Shown piece after piece: positions 1 to 11,392 of a DNA stretch of 64,000 bases. Origin of the DNA: Leptasterias polaris. Lineage: Eukaryota > Echinodermata > Asteroidea > Forcipulatida > Asteriidae. Each line of letters starts with the position of its first letter. Positions within the stretch are counted from its first letter, which is position 1. The translations under genes were made by a program, and so were the position numbers. Under the pieces are notes generated by a model, which was given only the letters and a program-made list of their open reading frames with translations, searched no databases and had not been told where the DNA came from. The DNA lies in NCBI GenBank assembly GCA_037783415.1, contig JAZGTN010000003.1, positions 1,572,501 to 1,636,500 of the forward strand, written 5' to 3'.

Positions 1-118
1 AATACGAGGACATTTTTCGTTGAATACAAGGACACTTTTCGTTAAGAGAGGGGTTCACCCTGATGTTTGTGGCATGGTTGGCTGCAAGATTGTGCTGCAA
101 CACTATGTAAACTTTTAC
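1..118 (+). repeat. 22-bp tandem repeat followed by a truncated SINE 3' end
   Basis: Bases 1-45 hold two diverged copies of a unit resembling AATACRAGGACAYTTTTCGTT. Bases about 50-118 match the 3' part of the tRNA-derived SINE seen whole at 26785-27190: both share a GGGGTTYRCCCTGRTGTTT stretch, a GGCATRGTTGGCTGCA stretch, then a run containing CAACAC and GTAAA. The 5' tRNA-like half is absent, as expected for a truncated copy. Confidence 0.45.
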
Positions 119-954
119 AATGTGTGACTAAAAAACGGGTTTCAAAATTCAAACAGAGTGATCTGTCTTGGAAGTAATACATCCTCTGAGATGAATGTGT
201 GATAAAGTGCTAAACATCAGAACTATGTATTATTAATACAGCAGTAATCTGTGTCAGTTCTGTTTGTCTCTATCTACAGGCGTCACTTCATCACACCTAA
301 TATTATTTAAGTTATTGATCCTTAATAAAAGGTCGATATTACCCAGTTGTGGGACCAGCAGCAATAATAGGTTGCATCACTTAAACAGGGATTTAAAAGT
401 AGAACATTACATTCAGGGCATTTGCTTTAACTGATAAATTATGGTCTTATCAAGCAATGCTCAACAACAAAAGTTTCTGATGTCCAAAACCCACTGCCAC
501 AAAATGTATGTAGCCATGAAATATGAGATTAGCATCTTCGCACAGGTAAGATTTGCTTTATACAGCAATCCTTCACCGATCTTGAACTCTTGGTGGCAGC
601 AGATACCGCCATTATTGCGGTGGTACCTGGGTGGTACTGCGCTGCCTAGCGCCGGGTTTAAGCGATTTGCAAAGTAAAAGTCCAATAACCCGCGACTGAT
701 CAAATGATCGCCGTGTAGCCCAAACCTTATACCAGTCGCTAGGCAGCGCAGTACCACCCAGGTACACCGCAGTAATGGAGGCATATCTGCTGCCACCAAG
801 AGTTCAAGATCGGTGAAGGATTGCTGTATAAACGACTGACATTGTTTTCTGCCCCCAAAACAGACTCTCATATCTAGGACTCTGTATCTACTTAGGGAAT
901 AGTTCTATACTTAGAGCTACCCAGGCACATAAAGCTTCAATTATCCTCCCTTAC
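119..954. other. Noncoding stretch downstream of the RAD51D exons
   Basis: RAD51D exon 8 ends at a clear donor at 955, so the gene's last coding exon (about 20-30 codons in relatives) should lie here or to the left of the window. I could not pick it out. A weak acceptor-like site reads leftward near 515-525 but the peptide after it does not resemble the family. Apart from the inverted repeat at 558-832, nothing else is recognisable. Confidence 0.35.
558..832. repeat. Inverted-repeat (fold-back) MITE, about 95-bp arms
   Basis: The left arm (about 558-651) and right arm (about 737-832) are reverse complements with a few mismatches and one small indel. The outer ends read TATACAGCAATCCTTCACCG on the left and its complement on the right; the inner ends read CTGCGCTGCCTAGCG and its complement. 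The spacer is about 85 bp. Apparent open frames on both strands here are a by-product of the palindrome, not genes. Confidence 0.8.
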
Positions 955-3900
955 CTGTCGTCTTGATTTGATGATCCTTGCCACTCTGCGTGTGGCCTGT
1001 TGGTCAGTAGACTGCAAGTTTGCATCACCAGGTCTCTGATGTGTCAAGAGGACTCGACAGTGGGGCACATGTGCCCAGGAGACACCGAGGGCAGGCTTTC
1101 TTTCTCCGCCCTCACTGCCAACTTGATTATTGCTTACCTGCACCACACCAAATAAACAACTTGAGTGAATGTCTTCTAGTGAAGAAAAATATTATGAATC
1201 AAATGGACTGCTTTATGCGATTCCAGTACAACTGTTTTCTTATTGCTAGTACCCTTCAATGCTGTGAACGTGTTGCGCTCACACTTATAATCACACAGGT
1301 GACCTGTAGAGCTGCATAGACATCATTTGTTGAAATAAACGGTCAGCCTAATATATGAAAAGGTGCCTACTACCCTGTGATGGTGGTAAATAATTTGTCG
1401 GCTGGATTTGTATATATCATCATACAAGATACATGTATTTAAGGCAGTTTCGCATCCAATCCAAATTGGCCTAAATAATAACTCTAAAACATACAAAAAA
1501 GAAAACTTTTAATGACACTTTACCGTGGGCTTTAGAATAATAAAAAAAATCATTTTCATTATAGTATCTTTGTGCTCAGGAGACCTCATTAACATCTAAA
1601 AAAAATGACTTGACTAGATAGGGCAGGAAACAAAGAGATAATGATCATGTTAAAGGCACTGAACACGTTTGGTAATTACTCAAAATATATATTAGCATAA
1701 AAACTTACTTGGTAACCAGCAACGGAGAGCTGTTGATAGTATAAAACATTGTGAGAAACCACTCCCTCTGAAGTAACATAGTTTTTGAGAAAGAGGTAAC
1801 TTCTCACTAAAATAATAAAAGACTTCATGCATGAAGCCTTTTATTAGCATCTGAAAGCACACAAAATTGTGCAACAAGGGTGTTTTTCTTTCTTTATTTT
1901 CTTGCAACTTCGATGACCGATTCAGCCCAAATTTTCACAGGTTTGTTATTTTATGCATATGTTGGGATACACCGAGTGACAATACTGGTCTTTGATAATT
2001 ACTAAACATGTTCAGTGCCTTTAATGAGCTTGAATTATTCTGAGTCAATGAAGATTCATCTAAGTCTTACATAGTCCACATTTTAGATGACTCTGACTTC
2101 CTCACAAAAGCTTTTCCTATTGCTTGTTCCTGAATTATAGTACAATGGGCGTTAGTGTAGATTTGGATGGGTCAACTCTTTGCTGGCTTTCAAAGAAAAC
2201 AAGTGTTAAAAAGTACAATGCTTTTTTGTGTGTAAGCTTGGTCGACTAAAATGATAAAAAGTACAAACACTTTTTGTGTGTAAGCATGGCCGACTAAAAC
2301 TTCCAGTACAAATGCCTTTTTGTTTGTAAGCTTGGATGACCAAAGTCGCCAATGGTAAAGAAGAAGGGGTATGAGTGCAGTCAACTAAAGTCATCTGGTA
2401 CATGTAAGGAAAGGGTTATAAAGTACAAATACAATTGATGCAAGACTTAAGATTAACTCACCAGGACAGCAACTGAGTATTCTACGGCTAATGCTTTGAG
2501 AGATCTTGCTAGATGCATCATCATTACATGGCCTGTATAATAATAATGATAAAGATATTTAATATTATTTGTTTTTCACCAAAACCATTGTGTTTTAAAG
2601 TACCGTATACTCGATACTTTCCCCGAGCACTGTGAAAAAATACCACAGGCTTATTACTCGGTTTGGACTCAACAACAATAATGAGAAGTAATGAAAACTC
2701 AAATCACTCAAATGATTCTGAGACTGTTAAAATACATTATAACACACCTCTAGCTGGTGGTCTATCCTAGTTGGCTGCAACACGGTCATGTGTGGTTTAC
2801 TTATATGAACTTTGCACCACTGTGAACTAGATGCCCATCATGACATTGTGCTTGTGTAATTTCCGGGATAAGGGATAATAGTTCCCAAACCAGGCAATAT
2901 ACTCAAAGTTTGTTATGAGTTACAGCACCTTTTAATAAAGTGAACAGAAAACAGCAACAAAAAACTGAATCTAAGGAAACTAAAAACGTTTCCTTAATTG
3001 TTAAAGTGCTTTTGGTTGACTTGCTCATGAGTCAATTGTTGAATCAAAACAGTTCAGTTAAAAAACAAACAAATTATAATTGTTTTCCCCTTCACATTTT
3101 GGACTGAGGTTTGTTATAAATCACGAAAGTGGACTGGCATAATTCAGTCACTAGTGCATGTCTATCTCCCTAGGGCCTGTGAGTGACCAGTAGAGGGTCC
3201 TCTCACAGTCCCTTGGGGTGCATAGAGGTGCACTAAAGGACCTCATTGCCAGTCCAATGCACATGCAGTGTTGTTAACCTGGGCCCAATTTCATAAAGCC
3301 ATTAACAGCAGTGCACCAGTCATACCAATGTGAATGACATGCTATTCTAGCAGGGATCATGTTGCTGCTGAGCAATATTTTTCTTGGCTTTGAAAATTTC
3401 TGTTCTTTCCAGCTTCATGAAATTGGACAATCTGATTTTATCAGGGATGAGATTTGCCGAATGTGAAAAGTCCTGAAAATGGCTTCCGGGTCTGGGTTCC
3501 CCCTTGTTCTAGATGCAGAACGGACCTCCTGGAAGTTACAATTCAGGAAGTTTATTTCTTTCTTCCTTTGGCGACTGCTTTACTTCTTTCAAGTCAATTG
3601 AAAGACTCAAGGAGATTTTGAGAAATCCGGAGAAATCACTTGCCTGTTTCTCTGTTAATTGAACTAAAAGTGTTGCTTATTTTGGACAATTTGATTAAAT
3701 GAAATTCAGGCACTTTGTTTCCAGAGTCCAATTCACATGACATGTATACAGATGATTGAATCCTACCGTCTGTTTGTTGCCCACCGAGCATTGGCCCAAC
3801 CACTGCCGTAACAGAATCAACTACTACCAGCTTGAGAGATGCATAAAACGTATCAGTGCCACTAGCTAGGGAAGTCTTGGTGTGCTCGAGTAGACTGAGG

Positions 3901-6900
3901 AGATCGAAGAGATCAAAGATCCTGATACATTGCAATCTGTGTAGAGATGCAGCCATGTCCTGAAACAGACAATATCCTTGTGTCAAAGCAAAAAGGTTTA
4001 AAAACCATAGAAACTGGTGAAAAGTGAGTTCATTAAAAAAATAGAGAATAAGTCCCCCAAAAAACTATTCAAATTTTCTCTGTTTAACCCAAAAATCATT
4101 TAAAATTTACCCAGTCAGTTTCCCTTGTGGTCTATTATTTTTCATAGTTAACTGTTGGAAACCTTGTGTTCTAGTAAACAATTTTCATCTGTGCATCAAC
4201 CTCCTCAAATCTGGTGATTGTGGATCCTCGCCTGTTTCACCAACCTACAACATTACATCCTTTTCTGATCATGCATGGTTGTGTACACTTTGATCCAATG
4301 GTAAAGCTGTAGAGTGTGTACAAAGCTATGGACAAGTGTGAGGAACACATTTTTGAATGTTTCAAACCGTCAATTAGAAGGAGGGCTAACAAATGCAGGT
4401 TTTTCAATGCTATCCTTGTTGGGCTTTTCTAAATAAACGGCCATCATTTGAAGATTGTTGTCTCATTACAGACATAATAATTTCATGGCTATTTACTTCC
4501 ATGCTGCCTACATGTAATCAAGGACTAACATCTCTTTGACAGCAGCCAATAGCTATTTCATAAATAATAACCTTTACATTTATTTCAATGCTGCCATAAA
4601 TAACAATAATAGTACAAGAAAGGTTACATAGTTAAACTGATAATACATGAACTTCAATATTTTACAGATTGAGATAATAGTGAACAAAAAATCAAAAGGC
4701 AACATCTAGGTTCAGGGTGAAGCAATATATAAAGCATTCCATAATGAAACTTGTACCTTTTCTGAGCATTCTCTTGAGATCATAATATCCTGTAGTCTGT
4801 GGCTGCTGTATGCACCACTAGTATCAATATATAAGACATTCTGCTGGGCTGTTAAGGTGACACTAGCAGCTGCTGACATGCACAGCTGAAATACAAAGAA
4901 AGACTAAAGCTAGTCATCATCATTATTTGGTGTCATCACACAACTGTTTGCCTATTTTGGGCAACTATGAGAGCGGTGACATCGGCCTCTGCAAGGTCCT
5001 CCACAGTGTAGGTGTTATGCAGCAAGCCACAGTTCGGTAAGTGGACCATAGTCAAGGGTCATTGTCCGCACTTGCAATCTGCAGCAGCTTCGGAATATCC
5101 CCACTTCTGCATGTTTTTGTTTTTTGCACTTTCCCACAACTGAGCGCAGTCTACACTGTTATTGTTGGTTGGTCCCTTCTTTCATACCAAAGTAACCATC
5201 TCTAAAGGGTACACATTGGCTTCGGATTGGGCGCTTTGTGCTGTAGAAAACTTCTTTTCTGTTAAATATAAATAGTTGGAAGGATATTTTGAAAGTAGAA
5301 TAAAATGATTCATTTAAATATCCCTCGAGATTGTGTGGTTTTTAAGTAATTTCATGACAGAACACCAGTCTGCTTTTGTCATACCAAATTTGTTACTCCA
5401 CAAAAGGGCCGCCTGTATATGTTCCGCTGGTTGTATTTCAAGCGGCAAATTTATGTTTTTTTACATCACTACTCACTATTTACGAAACACTGTAGGGTTT
5501 TTTGTGCATGAACAACTCTTTAAAAGGATAAGGTGCAATTCAAAAAAGCAAAATTTTGAAAGGTTTGAAGTCAATGTGCCCCTTTAACATAAAATGGGGC
5601 ACATTTATGTGCCCCATTACTGAACAACTTATTAACCCATTACTGGACCACTTGCTGAACTGTGGCTTACTGCATAAAACTAATAGCCCAAGTTCTGAGA
5701 GGCACTCAAAGGGTAGGGTAGGCCCATCCACTCTCCACCAAAATTGTAAAACCTTTATCCATCCCCACCCCCACGAACAATTTACATTGCAATGTTGAGT
5801 AGGCCTGTAGATATGCAGGTCAGAAACTTTGTTCTTATTGGGGAAAGGCAGTTTTGCCTCAGTACAGGGAATTTCTGTGAGGGAGATTAAAATGTGTACT
5901 GGAATATTCGAGGAGGCACCAAGGCAAAGACCAAAGCTTGGAGGAAATTTCCTCTGTCAAAGTACCAAGCCTGGTTGCACCACAACCTCTACCTGTGATT
6001 TTCCTGTGGCTGGTCCCCCTGTGACTTCTGTTACTTCAGATGTGTACAGACCACCATCTAGCAACTCATCCACACTAAAATACATGGATCAGAAAAAAAA
6101 TAAAAATCTGAGTAATTGATGGATTGATTGATTTATTAAAGCCAAGTCTCAAGAAGTAATTCTATATAGCTTTGAGTTATTCTATAATCTTTGATCGATA
6201 CTGGGTTGAAGTAATAATAATCATAATAATAATAAACCATTTTTATATAGCGCATATCACCGTGCACTGTAAAGGGAAATCAACAATTGTAAAAAGTAAA
6301 CAGATATGTTTTCACACAGGTTTTGAATTGTTCTGATGTCTCAGCCTGTTTTTAAACAACCTCTGGAAGACTGTTCCATAACTGAACTGCTGCATATTGG
6401 AAAGAGTGGGAACCATATGACTTGGTTTTGATAACTGGGTACTATAGGAAGACACTGTTCAAGACAAGTCAAAATGCCTGTAAGCACAAAAACTTGCTCA
6501 GCACAGAAAAGTATTGCTTAGCAGAAACAGGTTACCAGCCAAAATTACATAAAGTTTGCATTGTTGTGACTGGTGCCCCACTCATTTCCTGCTTAGCAAA
6601 GAAATTTGTCAAGCAGTATTTTCTGCTAAACAGCTTTATGAAATTGGGCCCTGTATATTATGAGTAACCTACCTGTAGATTCTAACTAGTAGTCTGTGTG
6701 ATGTATATTCATGTGAAACAAGCAACATTTCACATCGTTTTTGATAACCTAAGAAGCAAGTTTGACTATTTCGCAGCACTATAGAACCCCTCTTTAACCC
6801 TATAGAGACCAAAGGGGCCCCAAGCAGAGAGCGGGTTGAGGACTGGGACGAACAGGGGTGGGGTTGCGGAGTGGAGGTCTAACACCTTACCTTTTACATC

Positions 6901-9900
6901 CAGTGGAGAGAATAGCAACTGATGACATCACATGGTCATAGAGATCACCTCCATTGATTGGAAGAGTAGAGTTTTGGGCAAGTAGCAGTCTCCGTAGTGA
7001 CTGCAATGTCTGAAAGATAAATGAGCCAACATTTCTGAAAGCATGTCATCAATCATCAAGGTACAAATAAATTTGGTAGATTATAGAATTTGAAGATTGG
7101 TCAAATGTCAAATACCAACTTTTATTTGAGGTAATGCACGAAAAAAAAGTCACCAATAATTTAGAGATAGTTAGTTAAAGCCTAATGAAGTTACGTTGGG
7201 ATCCCGACATTAACTCATGTCAATCAGTCACGTACATGTACATGTTTTGCAAGTTACATTTATTTTGTGCCTTGTACCTAACACATTTGAAAGTTTTTTG
7301 TATGTTTTGAAACAGAATAACCCATCAAAATTGGTAGAGAAAAGTTCTTTAAAAACAAAAAGTGTATGCGAAAATCAGGCCATGCAACTATAACTTTTAA
7401 GAGTGAAGAAGCATCTCCTCCCCTGTTGAAGAAAGCGTATACATAATATTACGGTTGAAGTCTTTTTATTGTTTTGACCTTAAGTCTTGCTCTCACAAAC
7501 ATGTAGAACGGTTTCCACAATCTAGTTTAAATTCCAAAGAGATGAACTTAATCTGTGACTCTAGTAAATGGGGAACCCTTCACTGCAACAGGCATACTCT
7601 AAAACAAAATGTCCAATGTAATGTAATTCTTGAGTAACATCAAATGTCACAGAAACCAACACCATGCTCAGTGCGAGAAAATGCCACAAAATTGAATAGT
7701 TGTTGTATATGACCAAGGGCCAAACTCATAGCGCTGCTTATCCATAAGCAAATTTTTTATTTGTTTTAAAAGATTTTAAAAACTTAAGCGTACTACACAG
7801 ATTAGCAAGAAAATTAGGTGCCCAGCTTGCGCGTTCGCCATGGATTTGCATTATTACGTTATTCATTTTTATACGGTAAGCACCGGAGCGTTAGCATGTG
7901 TGCAATAAGCAGCTCTATTAAATTGGGCCCAGCTCATTTTAACTGCTGGAGCCAGGCTGTGAGAAGTGGGTGTGATTTTTCATGAGAATTACAAGATGCA
8001 AATCACACTTACCAACAGGATTGTCATCCTGAACAGCAACCACAAGATCATTGTTTTAGCTTTTTGGATCATGTTACGTTGAATAGGGTCCCATTTTCTT
8101 GTATTTCTACCTCCATGATTCAACAGGGTGCTTACGGGATTAGGGGGGGGGGAAGATGAGGGAATCCCTTGGAACAGGTGGTGATCACAAATAGAGAGGT
8201 GCACAGTGGGGCTATCCCACTGCCTACTAGAGAATTAGAGATGATGGGGAAACTACATGTATGCTATAACTGTACCTTATATGAGATGGAACAAGTCTGA
8301 GAGAGCTCTTCGAAATCTGCACCCACAAATTCAACCACTGCAAAAAAAATTAATAATAATACATAAAATAAGCAAAGCAAAGAAAAACCTTTAAACTACA
8401 ATGAGGGTACTTTGCACATTACATGCAAAACACAAGGTCGCATATTGTAGGACCATATTTATAAAAAAGAAACATTGTTTACAAATTACTTACAAAGGTA
8501 AAGCACACACATTTTACATCAAAGTATATTTGGGTAAGAGAATATTGTGACGCACATTAATGAATAATGTGACGCCCATTAATTCAGGGCATACTACAAA
8601 ATCCTTGTGTGCTAGTATAGTTTCGCCAAGGTCACTTTGTTTACATTTGCCATCCAGTTCTGGTTTGTAACACCACCAGTTATATGCTATTGCTAAGGGA
8701 GTAAACGTTTTTGCACTATTAGTTTACGTCACAGCTACAGCTTAAGGATCAATGACATCTTAACTTTGGGGAGTTTTTTGCACCAGTTTTGAAATGTAAT
8801 ACGTACGGGGAATGGGGGTTATTTTCAGAAACAGGGGTACGTTTGGATTCTTTGTCTTATGAGTGACCAATGGGTCATTCCATGAATGTGGGACCCAAAG
8901 TTTGACATGAAAGTAAAAGTTCATTAAAATAAAATAAAATAGCTGTTTTGTTACCTCATTTATCATCGTTTTGAATCTTGTCGTTTCTTTCTCAGGAAAA
9001 TTGATAATTGAATGGTGTCATGAATTTACTTCCTGCTTCACCTCATGTGAGGTTAAACAATGTAGAAGTGGAACCGTGTCTTAACCCTTTCCTTACCATA
9101 GGCGACTTTAGTCGACTGCACTAATACCCCCCCTTCCTTACCATTGGCGACTTTAGTCGACCAAGCTTACATACAAAAAGCACTCAAGCCTGAGCACAAA
9201 GGCCAATTGTAATAAAGATGCATTTTTGTCCATGTTCACCCTCGGCCTCCATACCCAAGCTAGCTTACCATCATTGGAAAGGGGAAGATCGGATCTTTCC
9301 AATGATGGTCAAATAAAATAAGGTTGCTATTTTGCAATCTCTTCAAACTGGAGTTGAAAGATCCAAAATGCCAAACACCTACGGAGCGCCATATGGTTGT
9401 GTACAAAAAAGTGTTTGAGATTACAGATCACACCGAGGAAAGAAAGACAAAGAACTTTGACATTTATTGACCGATCACAATAATTATTTGATTATATGAA
9501 AGGGAATTCAATAAGTGAGAACTTTTTTATTACTTATTTTGCTGTAAAACAATGTCTTCAAGTAGATAATGGGGTTTGTAAAAATGACCTTTGAACGAAA
9601 GCTTTCTGTTGTGTAAGAATGCGGTTATCAGCAGTTGTTTATGTCCAAACAATTCGGTAAGGAAAGGGTTAAGTGTGCAATTTATGACATGACATGAATA
9701 TCAAACAAGCCGGAGCTCAAACCTGTACTATTCATGTAATCAACTTATTTTTAGAATAAATTATGTGACTCTGCTGTGAGAACAACTTTGTGTCTGTGAC
9801 AATTCCTGTCCTTGTTTAATGACTTCATGGTAGGGCTCTATTCGGTCTGCTGTGGTACTTTTCTTGAGTGTGGCTGACAGTAGCAGGACGCAAAATCATT

Positions 9901-10199
9901 GGAGATTTTTATGCCAGGCTGTCCTTGATTATAAAATACCGTAAGCCGACGCCATGTCACAATATGCTAATTGCACATCACACAGCCACAGGGGTGCCTG
10001 ATATCACAGTAATGACCTTGTATTGGTTTACCACCTGCAACAACTTCAAGTGTTGTCACAACCCAAAACCAGCAATTACGGAATTGACTTTGTAATAAGA
10101 TATCAAATTGTCCACACCTGTCCTCACTCCTGCAGTGTTCAAAGCATCCAGTGTTTCTTGCGACAGTGCTGGGCAAAGACCTACCCTAAGATGCGACAT
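955..10199 (-). CDS. RAD51D: DNA repair protein RAD51 homolog 4 (RAD51D), missing last exon
   Basis: RAD51D is a RAD51 paralogue of the BCDX2 complex in nuclear homologous recombination; this role is known from the family. Coding exons, in transcript order: 10199-10118, 8337-8276, 7009-6891, 6074-5993, 4885-4757, 3959-3767, 2532-2462, 1137-955. All introns are GT-AG and phases match, giving 307 codons. Residues 1-27 start [13 protein letters not shown], very close to human RAD51D. The Walker A motif GGPATGKSQ is at residues 107-115, with the Lys and Ser intact; Walker B LVVVD is at 202-206, followed by [19 protein letters not shown] block near the C-terminus matches the human KPALG-W segment. 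Human RAD51D has 328 residues, so about 20-30 codons are missing: the last exon was not found below 955. Introns are full of MITEs and SINEs. The ATG at 10199 faces the C11orf54 gene. Identity is secure; the 3' end is incomplete. Confidence 0.93.
1650..2024. mobile_element. TTAA-ended MITE, family A, copy 1
   Basis: The element begins TTAAAGGCACTGAACACGTT and ends with the near reverse complement (AACATGTTCAGTGCCTTTAA), so it has terminal inverted repeats of about 25-30 bp including TAATTACT. TTAA is present at both edges. The interior closely matches the copy at 15624-15993 (shared blocks include GTATAAAACATTGTGAGAAA and TCTTGCAACTTCGATGACC). It lies in the large last intron of RAD51D. No transposase is encoded, so it is non-autonomous. 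The TTAA target and tails fit piggyBac- or Kolobok-type families; which one is not resolved. Confidence 0.8.
2190..2418. mobile_element. Degenerate tandem repeats and one end of a piggyBac-like MITE
   Basis: A unit of about 65-70 bp containing AGTACAA, TTTTTGTGTGTAAGC and TGGYCGACTAAAA is repeated about three times (2208-2350). The right end, GTAAGGAAAGGGTTA at 2404-2418 preceded by a diverged CGACTAAAGTC motif, is the reverse complement of the left terminus of the element at 9081-9672. No matching opposite end was found near 2150, so this copy appears truncated. Short apparent open frames here reflect the repeat period. Confidence 0.6.
3285..3425. repeat. Fragment of the GGGCCCAATTTCATAAAGC repeat family
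   Basis: The segment starts GGGCCCAATTTCATAAAGCC and ends with a CTTCATGAAATTGGACAA run, the complementary terminus, giving a short element with inverted ends. Related termini occur at about 6470-6655, 7715-7932, 27310-27395, 28655-28682, 29330-29420 and 29425-29702. It is inside a RAD51D intron. Confidence 0.5.
6205..6420 (+). repeat. Degenerate (TAA)n-associated interspersed repeat
   Basis: A TAATAATAATAA run is followed by CCATTTTTATATAGCGC, then ATATCACCGTGCACTGTAAAG and, about 100 bp on, TGGAAGACTGTTCCATAACTG. I recognise this pattern from abundant 3'-UTR-derived retroelement fragments in marine invertebrates and fish (reverse orientation, starting at the tail). Family assignment is from memory and uncertain. 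Confidence 0.4.
6470..6655 (+). repeat. Short interspersed repeat ending in TTTATGAAATTGGGCCC
   Basis: This copy runs through repeated GCTTAGCA / AAGCA motifs (CTTGCTCAGCACAGAAAAG, TTGCTTAGCAGAAACAGG, CTGCTTAGCAAAGAAATTTG) and finishes CAGCTTTATGAAATTGGGCCC at about 6632-6652. The same 3' terminus recurs elsewhere in the window. An 81-codon open frame overlaps it but has no protein-like features. Confidence 0.6.
7715..7932 (+). repeat. Interspersed repeat with GGGCCC terminus, copy pairing with 29425-29702
   Basis: Shares with 29425-29702 a long middle block: GATTAGCAAGAAAATTAGG, CCCAGCTTGC, GCATTATTACGTTATTC and GGTAAGCACCG here, with close counterparts there. Both end in an ATTGGGCCC run. 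The 5' part GCTGCTTATCCATAAGCAAA and the 3' part TAAGCAGCTCTATTAAATTG form imperfect inverted ends. It sits in RAD51D intron 2. Confidence 0.6.
9081..9672. mobile_element. piggyBac-like MITE, 592 bp, TTAA target
   Basis: The element starts TTAACCCTTTCCTTACC (9081) and ends GGTAAGGAAAGGGTTAA (9672): a perfect 17-bp inverted terminus including the TTAA. A TTAA target followed by an inverted repeat starting CCC is characteristic of piggyBac elements. Subterminal copies of GGCGACTTTAGTCGAC lie at about 9101-9165, and a 14-bp-arm hairpin (CCATCATTGGAAAG and its complement) lies at about 9268-9310. No transposase remains. It is in RAD51D intron 1. The same terminus and subterminal motif occur, inverted, at 2190-2418. 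Confidence 0.85.
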
Positions 10200-11392
10200 G
10201 TCTAGGTGTCATGGATCACTGTGTGCCTATAAAGAGATAAAACATTGTATACAAGTATCAGCGTTGTGTTGTTTTGGGTTTTTTTAATGAGAAATTACCT
10301 AACATCACGAGGCCAGACGGCCACTTCAAGGTGAGGGCTACACCTAACTGATTTGGGCCGTCAACCCAAATCAACTGTCACCAAGGCCATGTGCATGTTG
10401 CCACCTACTCAGGGCTGAAACAGTCTGTAAGGATGTATAGGCATGGGTATTTAATCCGCACTAGTACGAGCTGGTAGAACAAAATGTACTACCTTCCCAA
10501 CTTACAAACTTTTGTACTTATCTGTTTGTACAATATCTGTTCAATCGTCTTGATTTTCAAACCCTAAAATTTAAAAAGAAAATTATTTTACCTTACTTTA
10601 TTGTGCCATTTTGTGGGGAAAGGATTTTTATTATATTTACTTGTTTTTTTTATATTTAAAAACAAGCACATGTACTTGTTTTTAAATTTTAGTACAATTT
10701 TTTATCAATAATTGTTAAGACACTAGCACTAGAACTGTAGCACTAGCAGATTATAGCGTAGTTGGGCGACTTTGCTGGGAGCGAGTTGACTGGCATGGGA
10801 TGGGTGGGGATGGCATTCACAGACTTGCACTATACTGTCACAAGCAAGGCAAGTGAACTGTAGCCGGCAAATCATCGCAACATAGCTCAATTTTTTCCCG
10901 TCAGTCATTGTTTGAACATATCCAACATAAGCACAAACCTTCCAAGTACTAATCTAACTTATTTACTCACCTCTTCCGACTATATTTTACATTTCAATTT
11001 AGGCTAACCATTTATTTAAAAACTCCACCAACACAATCCAGCCAGACGACGAGATTGTTAATGTTTGTCACTTGAGGGCGCTCTTCAACTTCATCAAAAA
11101 CTAAAAAGAATAATTCACTTTAACAAAATTCACACAAAAGCTCAATACTTTTGCTTTAACAAAAAAGTCACTTTCTTATCAGCACTTAATAACTTTATTA
11201 ATTAACTCATTTAACAATAATTAGTACCCGTGCAAAAATAACGGGGGCTCCCCAGTAATCTAATGAAAAGTAAACAAACTTGGGCCCGGTCAGCTGGTTG
11301 TGACAACGTGCGTTTACTGTACACACTTCGTAACGAACGATTGGTGGGTCCGGGTGTTGTAACTTCTAACTAGTGTGATTTTCAGATTAAAT
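10200..11392. promoter_or_regulatory. Shared upstream region between divergent RAD51D and C11orf54 genes
   Basis: The two ATG codons (10199 minus, 11393 plus) face away from each other across about 1.2 kb, so both promoters and 5' UTRs must lie here. About 10305-10450 holds a repeat-like segment with the palindrome TGATTTGGGCCGTCAACCCAAATCA (arms only partly typical of a SINE). No TATA box stands out near either start. The stretch 11220-11390, more GC-rich than its surroundings, is the likelier core promoter of the plus-strand gene. This is inference from position. Confidence 0.45.

Noticed and set aside
461..871. 136-codon minus-strand frame near the RAD51D 3' end
   Set aside because: It spans both arms of an inverted repeat, whose symmetry keeps the frame open; the peptide does not match the RAD51D C-terminus.
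1..955. RAD51D last exon read from an acceptor near 515-525 (minus strand)
   Set aside because: The resulting peptide is very short and does not resemble the known C-terminal segment, so I left the gene 3'-incomplete.
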